Assembly (NCBI RefSeq): GCF_023715655.1
Contig: NZ_JAMBON010000030.1
Location: 1-46,163 of the forward strand
DNA: 46,163 bases
Direction: 5' to 3'
From: Oceanobacillus luteolus
GTDB taxonomy: Bacteria > Bacillota > Bacilli > Bacillales > Amphibacillaceae
Position 1 is the stretch's first letter. Each line of letters opens with the position of its first letter. Below the pieces are notes generated by a model. The model was not told the DNA's origin. It searched no databases and was given only the letters and a program-made list of their open reading frames with translations. Of the stretch, positions 24,788 to 32,553 are shown in pieces. The position numbers and the translations under genes are program-made.

Positions 24788-25834
24788 GTGTTGGAAAAGT
24801 ATGATGTTACTATTATAGGCGGTGGCCCAGCTGGATTATTCTCATCATTTTATAGTGGCTTACGTGGATTGAAAACAAAAATAATCGAGTGTCAATCTGA
24901 ACTCGGTGGAAAAGTTTTATTATACCCAGAGAAAATGATTTGGGACGTCGGTGGACAACCCCCTATTTTGGGAGAAGCTTTTGCAAAACAAATTGTCGCA
25001 CAAGGATTAACCTTTGAACCGACAGTCTGTACGAATACAAAAGTGGAACTTATTCAAAAAGATGAAAATAACGATTTTATCATTACGACAAATGATGGGA
25101 TGAAGCATTATTCCAAGTCGATCATATTGGCCATAGGCGGAGGTATCATTGAGCCGAAGCGGTTGGATATAGCTGGTGCAGAAAAATATGAGGGGAAAAA
25201 TCTGCATTACACCGTGAAAAGCTTGAAACAATTCCATAATAAAACCGTGTTAATTTCCGGAGGCGGAGATGCTGCAATAGATTGTGCGGTAGAACTATTG
25301 GATATTGCCAAAAAAGTAATTATCGTGTATCGGAAAAAGGAATGCCGTGCACATGAGGCGCAAGTGGATAAGTTAATAAAAGGCAATGCAAAGTTCATCA
25401 TGAACACAACGATTTCTTCACTCGTTGGTAACGAGGATGATACGGCGATTAAACAAGTCGTCTTGAAAAATATATTGTCTGGAATTACTCAGAGAGTAGA
25501 GATTGATCAAGTGATTGTCCAGCATGGTTACAATCAAGATGTTTCCTTTAATGTGGCTGAGGATCTTACACTAGAAAAAAAGGATGATTATTTTTATAAA
25601 GGGGATGCTTTTGGGTGTACGACACAAGAGGGCATCTTTGCTGCAGGGGATATCCTAACATATGATGGAAAAATCAATCTGTTGGCAGGTACTTTTCAAG
25701 ATGCTGTAAACGCTGTAAATAGTGTGAAAAATTACTTGGATCCGAATGCAGCTAAAGTAGCTATGGTTTCTTCCCATAACGAGGCATTTGAGGAAAAAAA
25801 TAAAGAGATGATAGCAACGATGTTGGGGAGTTGA
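24788..25834 (+). CDS. ferredoxin/flavodoxin-NADP+ reductase, YumC/YcgT type
   Basis: The 348-aa flavoprotein has an N-terminal FAD fold with IGGGPAG (10-16), a second Rossmann fold with ISGGGDAAIDCA for NADPH, and AAGDI with a C-terminal FAD-contact segment. It resembles thioredoxin reductase but lacks the redox CxxC, which defines the Bacillus FNR group. Its start is uncertain: GTG 24788 (VLEKYDVTIIGGG) has a G-rich site upstream, while in-frame ATGs at 24740 and 24773 lack spacing. It shares a Fur box with the siderophore importer, like Fur-regulated ycgT, suggesting it supplies electrons for iron release or for iron-free flavodoxin. Confidence 0.88.
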   Translation: MLEKYDVTIIGGGPAGLFSSFYSGLRGLKTKIIECQSELGGKVLLYPEKMIWDVGGQPPILGEAFAKQIVAQGLTFEPTVCTNTKVELIQKDENNDFIITTNDGMKHYSKSIILAIGGGIIEPKRLDIAGAEKYEGKNLHYTVKSLKQFHNKTVLISGGGDAAIDCAVELLDIAKKVIIVYRKKECRAHEAQVDKLIKGNAKFIMNTTISSLVGNEDDTAIKQVVLKNILSGITQRVEIDQVIVQHGYNQDVSFNVAEDLTLEKKDDYFYKGDAFGCTTQEGIFAAGDILTYDGKINLLAGTFQDAVNAVNSVKNYLDPNAAKVAMVSSHNEAFEEKNKEMIATMLGS

Positions 25835-25924
25835 GACTGCTAATGAAGTTGAAGTGGATGAGTATGAGTCCAAAGCATAGTATGAGAATCTTGATTCATT
25901 TCGAAAATAGTGATTTTTCTTTGA

Positions 25925-26437
25925 TTCGTACATGAGAGTGCTTTTAAGAACACGAATACTCTAATATTTCTTCAGTTCATGTCCTTAGAGTGCTTCTAAG
26001 GACGTGATCTCTCTAATATTTCTTCAGTTCATGTCTTTATAGTGCAGCTAAGGACACGAATACTCTAATATTTCTTCGGTTTGTGCACTGAGATGGCAGC
26101 TAAGGACACGAACTCTCTAATATTTCTTCAGTTCATGTCCTTAGAGTGCAGCTAAGGCCACGAATACTCTAATTTTTCTTCGGTTCATGTCCTAGAGTGC
26201 TTCTAAGGACATGAATACTCTAATATTTCTTCGGTTTGTGCACTGAGATGGCTGCTAAGGCCACGAATACTCTAATATTTCTTCAGTTCATGTCCTTAGA
26301 GTGCTGCTAAGGACACGAATACTCTAATCTAATATATCTTCGGTTCATGTCCTTAGAGTGCTCCTAAGGACGCGAACTCTCTTATTTTTCTTCGTTTCGC
26401 GCACTGAGAGCACTTCTAAGGATACGAACAATCTAAT
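25925..26437. repeat. 52-bp tandem repeat array with three-unit higher-order structure, 10 units
   Basis: Each unit ends in a variant of CTCTAATATTTCTTCAG. Two unit types occur. Type A (TTCATGTCCTTAGAG...) contains GTCCTTAG and CTAAGGAC around 7 nt, so it can form a hairpin; the arms are perfect in three of six copies and have one or two changes in the others. Type B (TTTGTGCACTGAGATGG...) lacks the first arm. The order along the array is B A A B A A B A A B, a 156-bp higher-order repeat. Unit lengths are 52 bp apart from small indels. The array fills the gap between the reductase gene and a broken M50 gene. Confidence 0.95.
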
Positions 26438-26497
26438 ACCCAGAATGAGTTATGATATAGAGTAGAGAATTTTTTTGCTATCGTAGTGGGGAAAGGA

Positions 26498-26973
26498 ATG
26501 GAAATAGGCGTGCTTGAAACGATCTTCGGCTACTCGGTTGCATTTTTTATTTTTCAACCGTTAAATGTATTCATACACGAGCTTGGACATGCATTTTTTG
26601 TGAAAATTTACGGAGGGACCATACAAAAGATTGAAATCGGTATCGGTGAGCACTTATTCAGAATAGGAAAGGTGCAGATTAAAAACAATTTTTCATCATG
26701 GGACTGTGCAGATACGATATAGACTCGTCTAATCTGAATAAATTCAGATTAGCGTTTATAGCGCTTGGAGGAGTTATTTTTAATCTAATGACGATTCTTT
26801 TATTGATAGCGATAAAACTATATACGGACCATCACCACTTCCTTGATGGCTATTTCTTTGGCTTTACCGGTGTGCTCATTCTATCTGCACTAATTCCAGT
26901 TACATATCCTACTGGATACGATAGTGATGGCCGTTGGTTGATTAATATTTTAAAAGAAGACCCACACCTTTGA
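26498..26973 (+). pseudogene. M50-type membrane metalloprotease gene, frameshifted
   Basis: The first part reads to a membrane segment with the zinc site HELGH (His27, Glu28, His31) and IGIGEHLFRIGKVQIKNN, then stops at 26722. From about 26690 a different frame continues with CRYDIDSS, LAFIALGGVIFNLMTILLLI and YDSDGRW, the second metal-site Asp region of site-2-protease-like peptidases. The two parts join in a CAATTTTTC stretch, where gaining or losing one T would restore a single gene of about 158 aa. It may be a real mutation or a sequencing error at the T-run. The product would be a short integral-membrane protease. Confidence 0.75.
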
Positions 26974-26997
26974 CTATAACTGGTGTGGGTCTATTAT
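26959..26997. terminator. bidirectional terminator
   Basis: GACCCACACC (26959-26968) pairs exactly with GGTGTGGGTC (26982-26991) and lies between the convergent M50 gene and catalase gene. The M50 stop codon is in the loop. Confidence 0.75.
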
Positions 26998-27021
26998 TGT
27001 GTTCAATTGGAACTCATGTAT

Positions 27022-29103
27022 TTACTTCGTGATTCCTGTTATCCCTAAGGATCCGGGGCCGGCTCCTTTGTCACGGTTCCAGAAACGGGACTGTGCAATC
27101 GCTGTGATAAAACTTTGTTTGAAGTTTTGACTGTTTGCTGCTAATATGACGCCTTCTAAATTATCTGTTCCTTGTGGTGCGACGATTGCTTGACCTGTGG
27201 TAGCAATTCCGATCGGTTTGTATAATTTATAGGCCATGTTCACAAACTCTGTGACATTTTCTGTAAACCTTTTTTCGTTAGTGGTGTTTCCTCCGACGAC
27301 GTAAACGGAGTCAACTAAATAAGGACCAGAAGTGAGGAACGTTTTGTTTACTTTGATTTTTAATCCATTGGCTCCAGTGACGTACCCCAGCCTTTCACTA
27401 ATAATATCGTAAAAGACTTTATGCTGGTCAAAGAATTCAAGGACCTCGGTGACTTCCCGATCATTAAAACCATTGCCAATCAGTACACCAACCTTTTTCG
27501 TATAAGCGCTAGGTGGTGTATGGTATTGGCTTAGAGAAGGGTAACTTTCAGAAACCGGTACATGGCTACCTGTTGGACAAGCAACACCAATGTTATCTGC
27601 AACGGTGGATGCTAGTTCCATATCGACATTGGCTAATAAATTCACATTTTGCTGGCGCACGGATTCATCCATCACGTTACCGAGTTGATAGCTAAATGCT
27701 TCAATGGTATGCATTTTCTCAATAGACGTCAAGCTATTCCAAAATATCCTCGTCTGTGAAAAGTAATCATTGACCGAATCAATCCGTTTCCGTGTAGTGT
27801 GACCACCAACTTCTTTTGGATAATGTTCATAGCCACCTTCTTCAACAGGCACTTCATGCGGGGTGTTATCCGCTAAGGAATTCGGATGGTAGTTCACATG
27901 ATCGACATCGATTAGATAACGCATCGGTCCACGTCTTTGGTTATTATGAAACGGACAAACCGGTTTATTAATCGGCAATTGTTGGAAGTTAGGCCCAATC
28001 CGATAGAGTTGTGCACTGTGGTAAGCGACTAACCTGCCCTGCAATACGGGATCATTAGAAAAATCAATCCCAGGAACAACGTTGGCAGGATTAAATGCGA
28101 CTTGTTCGGATTCCGTATGGTAATTTTCGATGTTGCGGTTTAGCGTCATCTTACCGATAATCTGTACTGGAATCAGTTCTTCTGGCCAAAACTTGGTTGG
28201 GTCAAGAATGTCAACATCATATTTCTCTTCATCTTCAACTGGGATAAGTTGAACTCCTAATTCGTATTCTGGATAGGCACCACGATCGATGGCATCTCGT
28301 AAATCTTTTCGATGAAAGTCAGGATCAATTCCACCAATTTTAATCGCCTCTTCCTGAAGTAACGATTCCACACCGAGAACAGGTTTCCAGACAAATCTTA
28401 CATAAGTTGCTTTGCCCTGTTCATTCACAAAGGTATACGTATTAATCGACCATGATTCCATATGTCGGTAACTTCGTAAAACCCCTCGGTCTGACATAAT
28501 CCAAGTGACCATATGAACCGCTTCAGGATTATTCGCAACATAATCCCAAAATCTGTCGTGGGCACCCGTAGCTGTAGGGACATCATCATCCTGTTTTGAT
28601 TGATATGCATGCATCGCATCTGGGAATTTCATGGCGTCAAAGTTAATGAGTACAGGCATCGCAATGGTTGTTAAATCATAATTTCCTTCTTCTGTGTATA
28701 ACTTAACCCCTTGACAACGTAAATCTCTCGCTGTGTCATAAGAACCTTTAGGTCCTTGAACGGTTGAAAATCGAATCGTTAGCGGCGTCTTTTTCCCAGC
28801 TTCGCCTAGGATATTTGCTCTTGTCACGTCCTTCATGGATTTGTAACATTCAAATTCACCATGTGCACTGTAACCACGGGCATGGACCACACGTTCAGGT
28901 TGCTCTTCATGGACAAAGTGAGTGATTTTTTCAAAGTACTGCCAATCCTCATGTAGCGTCGGTCCACGTTCACCTGCTTTTAATAATTCCCTGTTATTTG
29001 CAATCGTCCTGCCTTGATTGGTAGTTAATGGTTTGTCGGTGTGCTGAACACGATGATCATCTAATTGCTGTTGCTTCTTGTCTTTACCAGGATGATTCTC
29101 CAA
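27022..29103 (-). CDS. large-subunit catalase (clade 2, KatE/HPII-like) with altered haem-pocket motifs
   Basis: The 693-aa protein has the large catalase layout: a haem domain to about 480 and a C-terminal flavodoxin/DJ-1-like domain from about 530 (KKVGVLIGNGF onward). Distal His74 (VVHARG), the haem-ligand Tyr361 and PVCPFHNNQR are present. However, where catalases have DLVGNNxPVFF, this reads DLTTIAMPVLI (143-153), so both distal Asn are gone. The proximal RLFSYxDTQ reads RLVAYHSAQ. The protein may be a slow catalase, a peroxidase or another haem enzyme. GGGAGG precedes the ATG. It is monocistronic. The fold is sure, the activity is not. Confidence 0.8.
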   Translation of the reverse strand: MENHPGKDKKQQQLDDHRVQHTDKPLTTNQGRTIANNRELLKAGERGPTLHEDWQYFEKITHFVHEEQPERVVHARGYSAHGEFECYKSMKDVTRANILGEAGKKTPLTIRFSTVQGPKGSYDTARDLRCQGVKLYTEEGNYDLTTIAMPVLINFDAMKFPDAMHAYQSKQDDDVPTATGAHDRFWDYVANNPEAVHMVTWIMSDRGVLRSYRHMESWSINTYTFVNEQGKATYVRFVWKPVLGVESLLQEEAIKIGGIDPDFHRKDLRDAIDRGAYPEYELGVQLIPVEDEEKYDVDILDPTKFWPEELIPVQIIGKMTLNRNIENYHTESEQVAFNPANVVPGIDFSNDPVLQGRLVAYHSAQLYRIGPNFQQLPINKPVCPFHNNQRRGPMRYLIDVDHVNYHPNSLADNTPHEVPVEEGGYEHYPKEVGGHTTRKRIDSVNDYFSQTRIFWNSLTSIEKMHTIEAFSYQLGNVMDESVRQQNVNLLANVDMELASTVADNIGVACPTGSHVPVSESYPSLSQYHTPPSAYTKKVGVLIGNGFNDREVTEVLEFFDQHKVFYDIISERLGYVTGANGLKIKVNKTFLTSGPYLVDSVYVVGGNTTNEKRFTENVTEFVNMAYKLYKPIGIATTGQAIVAPQGTDNLEGVILAANSQNFKQSFITAIAQSRFWNRDKGAGPGSLGITGITK

Positions 29104-29334
29104 TATTATATTCCTCCCAAAATTTTACTTAATCATATTGTTAGAATGTGCCGTCAAATCATAAATATACATGGTAGAAGGTATTATGTTTTTTTACGAC
29201 TTAGTGGAAAAATTGGAGATCATCAGCTTTTAGTTAATAAGTCTACATAACAAGTAATTTCCAAAAGAAGGATAATCCCGCTTTTTGTCGAATGTGTAAT
29301 AGTTAGGGAATTTGTCCGTGGGGGAGGGAAGGAC

Positions 29335-31170
29335 ATGGAAAATGAAAGAATAGATAAGCTGGAAGCGCGAATTCTCCAGTTGGAAAAGGAAGTTCAACAA
29401 TTAAAAGAGGAAAAAAATAAACCACCTATACTAACAAATCAAGAAGTTCCTCAACCGATAAAACCGGTAAGCACATCAATCCCTAAAAAACCTACCGTTC
29501 CGAAGCCGGAAACAGTTAAGAAGGAACAGACGGATTGGGAAACATTACTTGGAAAAGTGTGGCTACCGCGCATTTTTATTTTTGTATTGCTTTTGGGAGT
29601 TGTTTGGGGATTCAGAATCGCGGTGGATGCTGGGTGGCTGAATGAAACGAACCGGATTATCATTGGTTTTATTGTGGCTGTCCTCTTTTATTACATAGGA
29701 AATAAACAAATAAAGCGAGATCGAGTCGCTTTAGGAAAAGTGTTGCTTGTCGGTTTCATATCCACCTTATTAGTGACGACCTTTGCGATGCATATTTTAT
29801 ATGATATGATTCCGCTTGCTGTCGCATTTCCGTTAAATGTTATTTGGGTTGCCATCGGGATTTATTTATCCCATCTGCATCGTTCGCAGGCGATGGGTGT
29901 GATGTTTGCGGTAGCCGGATATTTGATTCCATTTTTAGTGGCAGGGAGCGGTACAAATGCTACTGTCGTGTCGGTCATTACGTATGAACTCATTTATTAT
30001 GTCGCTTTACTTTGGTTTGCAGTACGTAACCAATACCGGATTTTATTTTATGTTTCAACAGTATTCTTGCATATCGTTTATATAGCGTTGTTGTTTACTG
30101 GTAGTCATGTTTGGGATAGTGCCCATATCTTCTTGATGACAGTAGGAATCTTGATTCAGCATGAAGTGGTATTCTATACATTGCTGAAGGGTAAAATCGA
30201 AAAACTACGGGCTTTCCCTGTTTTATTCTCAGGTTTTATTGTCACACTAACCTGGGCGAAAATAGGTTTTGAAATACATGATGTCGCTTATCTGTTCACG
30301 ATCTACGTTCTACTTACTACCATCCGTTATGGATGGCTTGCTTATCATTCGAACCGGAAACAGCAGGCGAATTTATTTTCCATTTCCACCGTCGCTGCAA
30401 CATTTGGCATTTCGGTGTTGATATTGGATTTGGTGGATAGTCCATACGTCAGCACCTCCTTGTTTCTCATCCAAGGTGCGCTCGTTGTCTATGTCGGATA
30501 TACTTTCCAATCTAAGATTCAACAGATAGTTGGATATGTCATCTATTATCTTGTAGCGTTAATCATCATCAGTGATCCTTTTCTCCTTTGGTGGGAAGAT
30601 ATAATGGTATGGGCGATTTTGATTGGAACGTTGTATTTCTTAGTGTTGTTCAACTTAAAAAGAAAAGATGAGATGTTCTTCCGTGTGAATATCGTTGCAG
30701 CTTTATTGGCCCACACTATATTCTTATTGGAGCTGGATTACTACAACATAGCATTTGGAGAGTTATATTGGATGGTGATTATCAGTTCTTTAATTGTCTT
30801 ATATCGATTAACTAGCAAACATATGCATACGGTGATGAAGCAGGTCTATGTTGGAGTGAATGTGATTATTCATCTTGCATTTATTTCCTATCTGGCTGGA
30901 GAATGGGTTACTGGAATGACCAACGAAGTGGTGTTCTTCACTACAATAGGATGGGCCTTGTATGCGTTAGGTTGCGTGTTTATCGGAGTGAGGAGACAAC
31001 ATAAAGAGACCCGCTTGTTAGGGATAGGTTTAATCCTGTTTACGTTATTGAAATTGATATTCTTTGATTTAGCATTCATCAGTTTGGCGACAAGGGCGAT
31101 GTTGTTTGTACTGCTCGGCTTCATAGGAATTGTACTTTCAAGGTTTATGTATGGGAAGAATAAAGAGTAG
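29335..31170 (+). CDS. DUF2339 family membrane protein
   Basis: The 611-aa protein starts with a short coiled coil (ERIDKLEARILQLEKEVQQLKEE) and a Pro/Lys-rich linker to about 65. It then has WETLLGKVWLPRIFIFVLLLG and around 18 hydrophobic segments to the end. This is the layout of DUF2339, a large predicted membrane protein family of unknown function found in many bacteria. GGGGGAGGG lies before the ATG. It is monocistronic, with a strong terminator at 31184-31213. Confidence 0.85.
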   Translation: MENERIDKLEARILQLEKEVQQLKEEKNKPPILTNQEVPQPIKPVSTSIPKKPTVPKPETVKKEQTDWETLLGKVWLPRIFIFVLLLGVVWGFRIAVDAGWLNETNRIIIGFIVAVLFYYIGNKQIKRDRVALGKVLLVGFISTLLVTTFAMHILYDMIPLAVAFPLNVIWVAIGIYLSHLHRSQAMGVMFAVAGYLIPFLVAGSGTNATVVSVITYELIYYVALLWFAVRNQYRILFYVSTVFLHIVYIALLFTGSHVWDSAHIFLMTVGILIQHEVVFYTLLKGKIEKLRAFPVLFSGFIVTLTWAKIGFEIHDVAYLFTIYVLLTTIRYGWLAYHSNRKQQANLFSISTVAATFGISVLILDLVDSPYVSTSLFLIQGALVVYVGYTFQSKIQQIVGYVIYYLVALIIISDPFLLWWEDIMVWAILIGTLYFLVLFNLKRKDEMFFRVNIVAALLAHTIFLLELDYYNIAFGELYWMVIISSLIVLYRLTSKHMHTVMKQVYVGVNVIIHLAFISYLAGEWVTGMTNEVVFFTTIGWALYALGCVFIGVRRQHKETRLLGIGLILFTLLKLIFFDLAFISLATRAMLFVLLGFIGIVLSRFMYGKNKE

Positions 31171-31183
31171 TATTACGCAATAT

Positions 31184-31213
31184 AAAAACTCTCCATTGAT
31201 GTGGAGAGTTTTT
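31184..31213 (+). terminator. intrinsic terminator of the DUF2339 gene
   Basis: AAAAACTCTCC pairs exactly with GGAGAGTTTTT around an 8-nt loop. Confidence 0.92.
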
Positions 31214-31287
31214 CATTTTTTATGGTCTTCGAAAACCCTCGGCTACGCCGGGGGTTCCGTAGAGCTTCTAGCGTGGGGTCAAAAAAG

Positions 31288-31349
31288 GCCTCCTTCATGG
31301 TAAAATATGGTTGGTTTCCCGACCACCAGATCTCACCAAAGAAGGAGGC
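31288..31349 (+). promoter_or_regulatory. ribosome-site-sequestering stem in the tnpA leader
   Basis: GCCTCCTTC (31288-31296) pairs exactly with GAAGGAGGC (31341-31349), which contains the tnpA ribosome site. The stem would keep transposase translation low, as described for Salmonella IS200. Confidence 0.75.
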
Positions 31350-31356
31350 GCGTCCC

Positions 31357-31827
31357 ATGCAGGACAAGAATAGTTTAGCACATACGCAGTGGAGATGTAA
31401 GTATCACATTGTTTTTGCACCAAAATACAGGAGACAAATTATCTACGGTAAGTATAAAAGAAGTATCGGACAAATTATAAGAGAGCTCTGTGAAAGGAAG
31501 GGGGTTGAGATACACGAGGCAAATGCATGTAAAGACCATATTCATATGCTGGTAAGTATTCCACCTAAATTAAGTGTGTCTCAATTCATGGGTTATCTAA
31601 AAGGAAAAAGTAGTTTAATGATTTTTGATCGTCACGCGAATTTAAAGTATAGATATGGTAACCGCAAATTCTGGTGTCGAGGTTACTTTGTAGATACAGT
31701 GGGCCGAAATAAAAATCAAATTCAAGAGTATATAAGAAATCAGCTTAAAGATGACTATATGAGCGATCAATTAACGTTATTTGAGGAATTTGATCCATTT
31801 ACAGGAGAGAAAAATCAAAAAAGATAA
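31357..31827 (+). CDS. tnpA: IS200-type transposase TnpA (HUH Y1)
   Basis: From ATG 31357, behind GGAGG, the product is 156 aa, a normal IS200 TnpA length. It has the HUH metal site HIH (61-63) and the catalytic Tyr125 in QIQEYIRNQ. The N-terminal WRCKYHIVFAPKYRR and the GYLKGKSS segment are family-typical. All catalytic residues are present, so the enzyme may be active. A longer in-frame reading to 31201 crosses the leader hairpin and is not used. Confidence 0.95.
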   Translation: MQDKNSLAHTQWRCKYHIVFAPKYRRQIIYGKYKRSIGQIIRELCERKGVEIHEANACKDHIHMLVSIPPKLSVSQFMGYLKGKSSLMIFDRHANLKYRYGNRKFWCRGYFVDTVGRNKNQIQEYIRNQLKDDYMSDQLTLFEEFDPFTGEKNQKR

Positions 31828-31940
31828 GAGATTCTTTTAGAATCAGTGAGTAAGTGTGGTGCAGAAGGGAAACCCATTCAGTGGGCCTTTTAGGCCGAGG
31901 CCGGTAATAGAGGCTTTCAGCCGCAGAGCAAACCACCAGT

Positions 31941-32528
31941 TCACACTGGTGGTTTTGATTTCTTTTGGTTCAATCTAAATTGGTGAGGGGAGCAGCCGCA
32001 ACTTTTCTTAAAGTGTTTGTAGAAGCTGGAGAGATTCTTGTACCCGATTTGAAAGCATATTTCCGTTACGTTATGATCTGTATTCATCAACAAGTTCTTG
32101 GCTTTTTGAATTCTAAGCTGTTCCAAGTATTCGTGTGGTGACGTGCCGGTATGTTCTTTGAAGGTCCGACTTAAATGATAGGGACTTACGCCAATGATGA
32201 CGGCAATGGTGTCTAAGGTGATTTTTTCTTCATAGTTCTTTTCTAAAAATAATTTTGTTTTCTCCACTATTTCTTGTTGAGGGTCATAGCTGTCGATTAA
32301 AAGCTCCGGGCGACATCTTTTACATGGTCGAAAACCTTGTTGTACCGCTTCTCTTGCGTGATTAAAAAAACAAATATTTTTATAATGTGGAGTTTTGGAT
32401 TTACATGATGGACGACAAAAGATACCGGTCGTCTTTACAGCGTAAAAAAACTTGCCATCAAAGCTGTGGTCACATGTAACGATTGCTTCCCATTTTTCCT
32501 CAAGTGAAAATAGATTATTAGATTCCAT
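31941..32528 (-). CDS. adaA: methylphosphotriester-DNA alkyltransferase / AraC-type activator AdaA
   Basis: The 195-aa protein has the N-terminal Ada zinc domain with four cysteines (Cys38, Cys42, Cys69, Cys72); Cys38 in FCRPSC is the methyl acceptor from phosphotriesters. An AraC-family DNA-binding domain follows at about 90-190 (ITLDTIAVIIGVSPYHLSRTFKEHTG). Methylated AdaA activates the adaptive response to alkylation. In B. subtilis it pairs with adaB, which is not seen here. The last codons (KPPV and stop) lie inside the right-end hairpin of the IS200 element, so the native C-terminus has probably been replaced by the insertion. Core domains are intact. Confidence 0.9.
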   Translation of the reverse strand: MESNNLFSLEEKWEAIVTCDHSFDGKFFYAVKTTGIFCRPSCKSKTPHYKNICFFNHAREAVQQGFRPCKRCRPELLIDSYDPQQEIVEKTKLFLEKNYEEKITLDTIAVIIGVSPYHLSRTFKEHTGTSPHEYLEQLRIQKAKNLLMNTDHNVTEICFQIGYKNLSSFYKHFKKSCGCSPHQFRLNQKKSKPPV

Positions 32529-32553
32529 AGATGAAACCCTCTCATTTCTTCGA

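Larger units (their letters stand above)
31216..31956 (+). mobile_element. IS200-type insertion sequence (IS200/IS605 family, tnpA only)
   Basis: The element contains a single HUH transposase gene (31357-31827). Near the left end is an imperfect palindrome, AACCCTCGGC-TAC-GCCGGGGGTT (31234-31256). Near the right end is a perfect one, AAACCACCAGT-TCAC-ACTGGTGGTTT (31930-31955). Subterminal hairpins without terminal inverted repeats or target duplications are typical of this family, which moves as single-stranded DNA. No tnpB is present. The ends are estimates; the exact cleavage sites cannot be fixed without an empty site. Confidence 0.85.
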
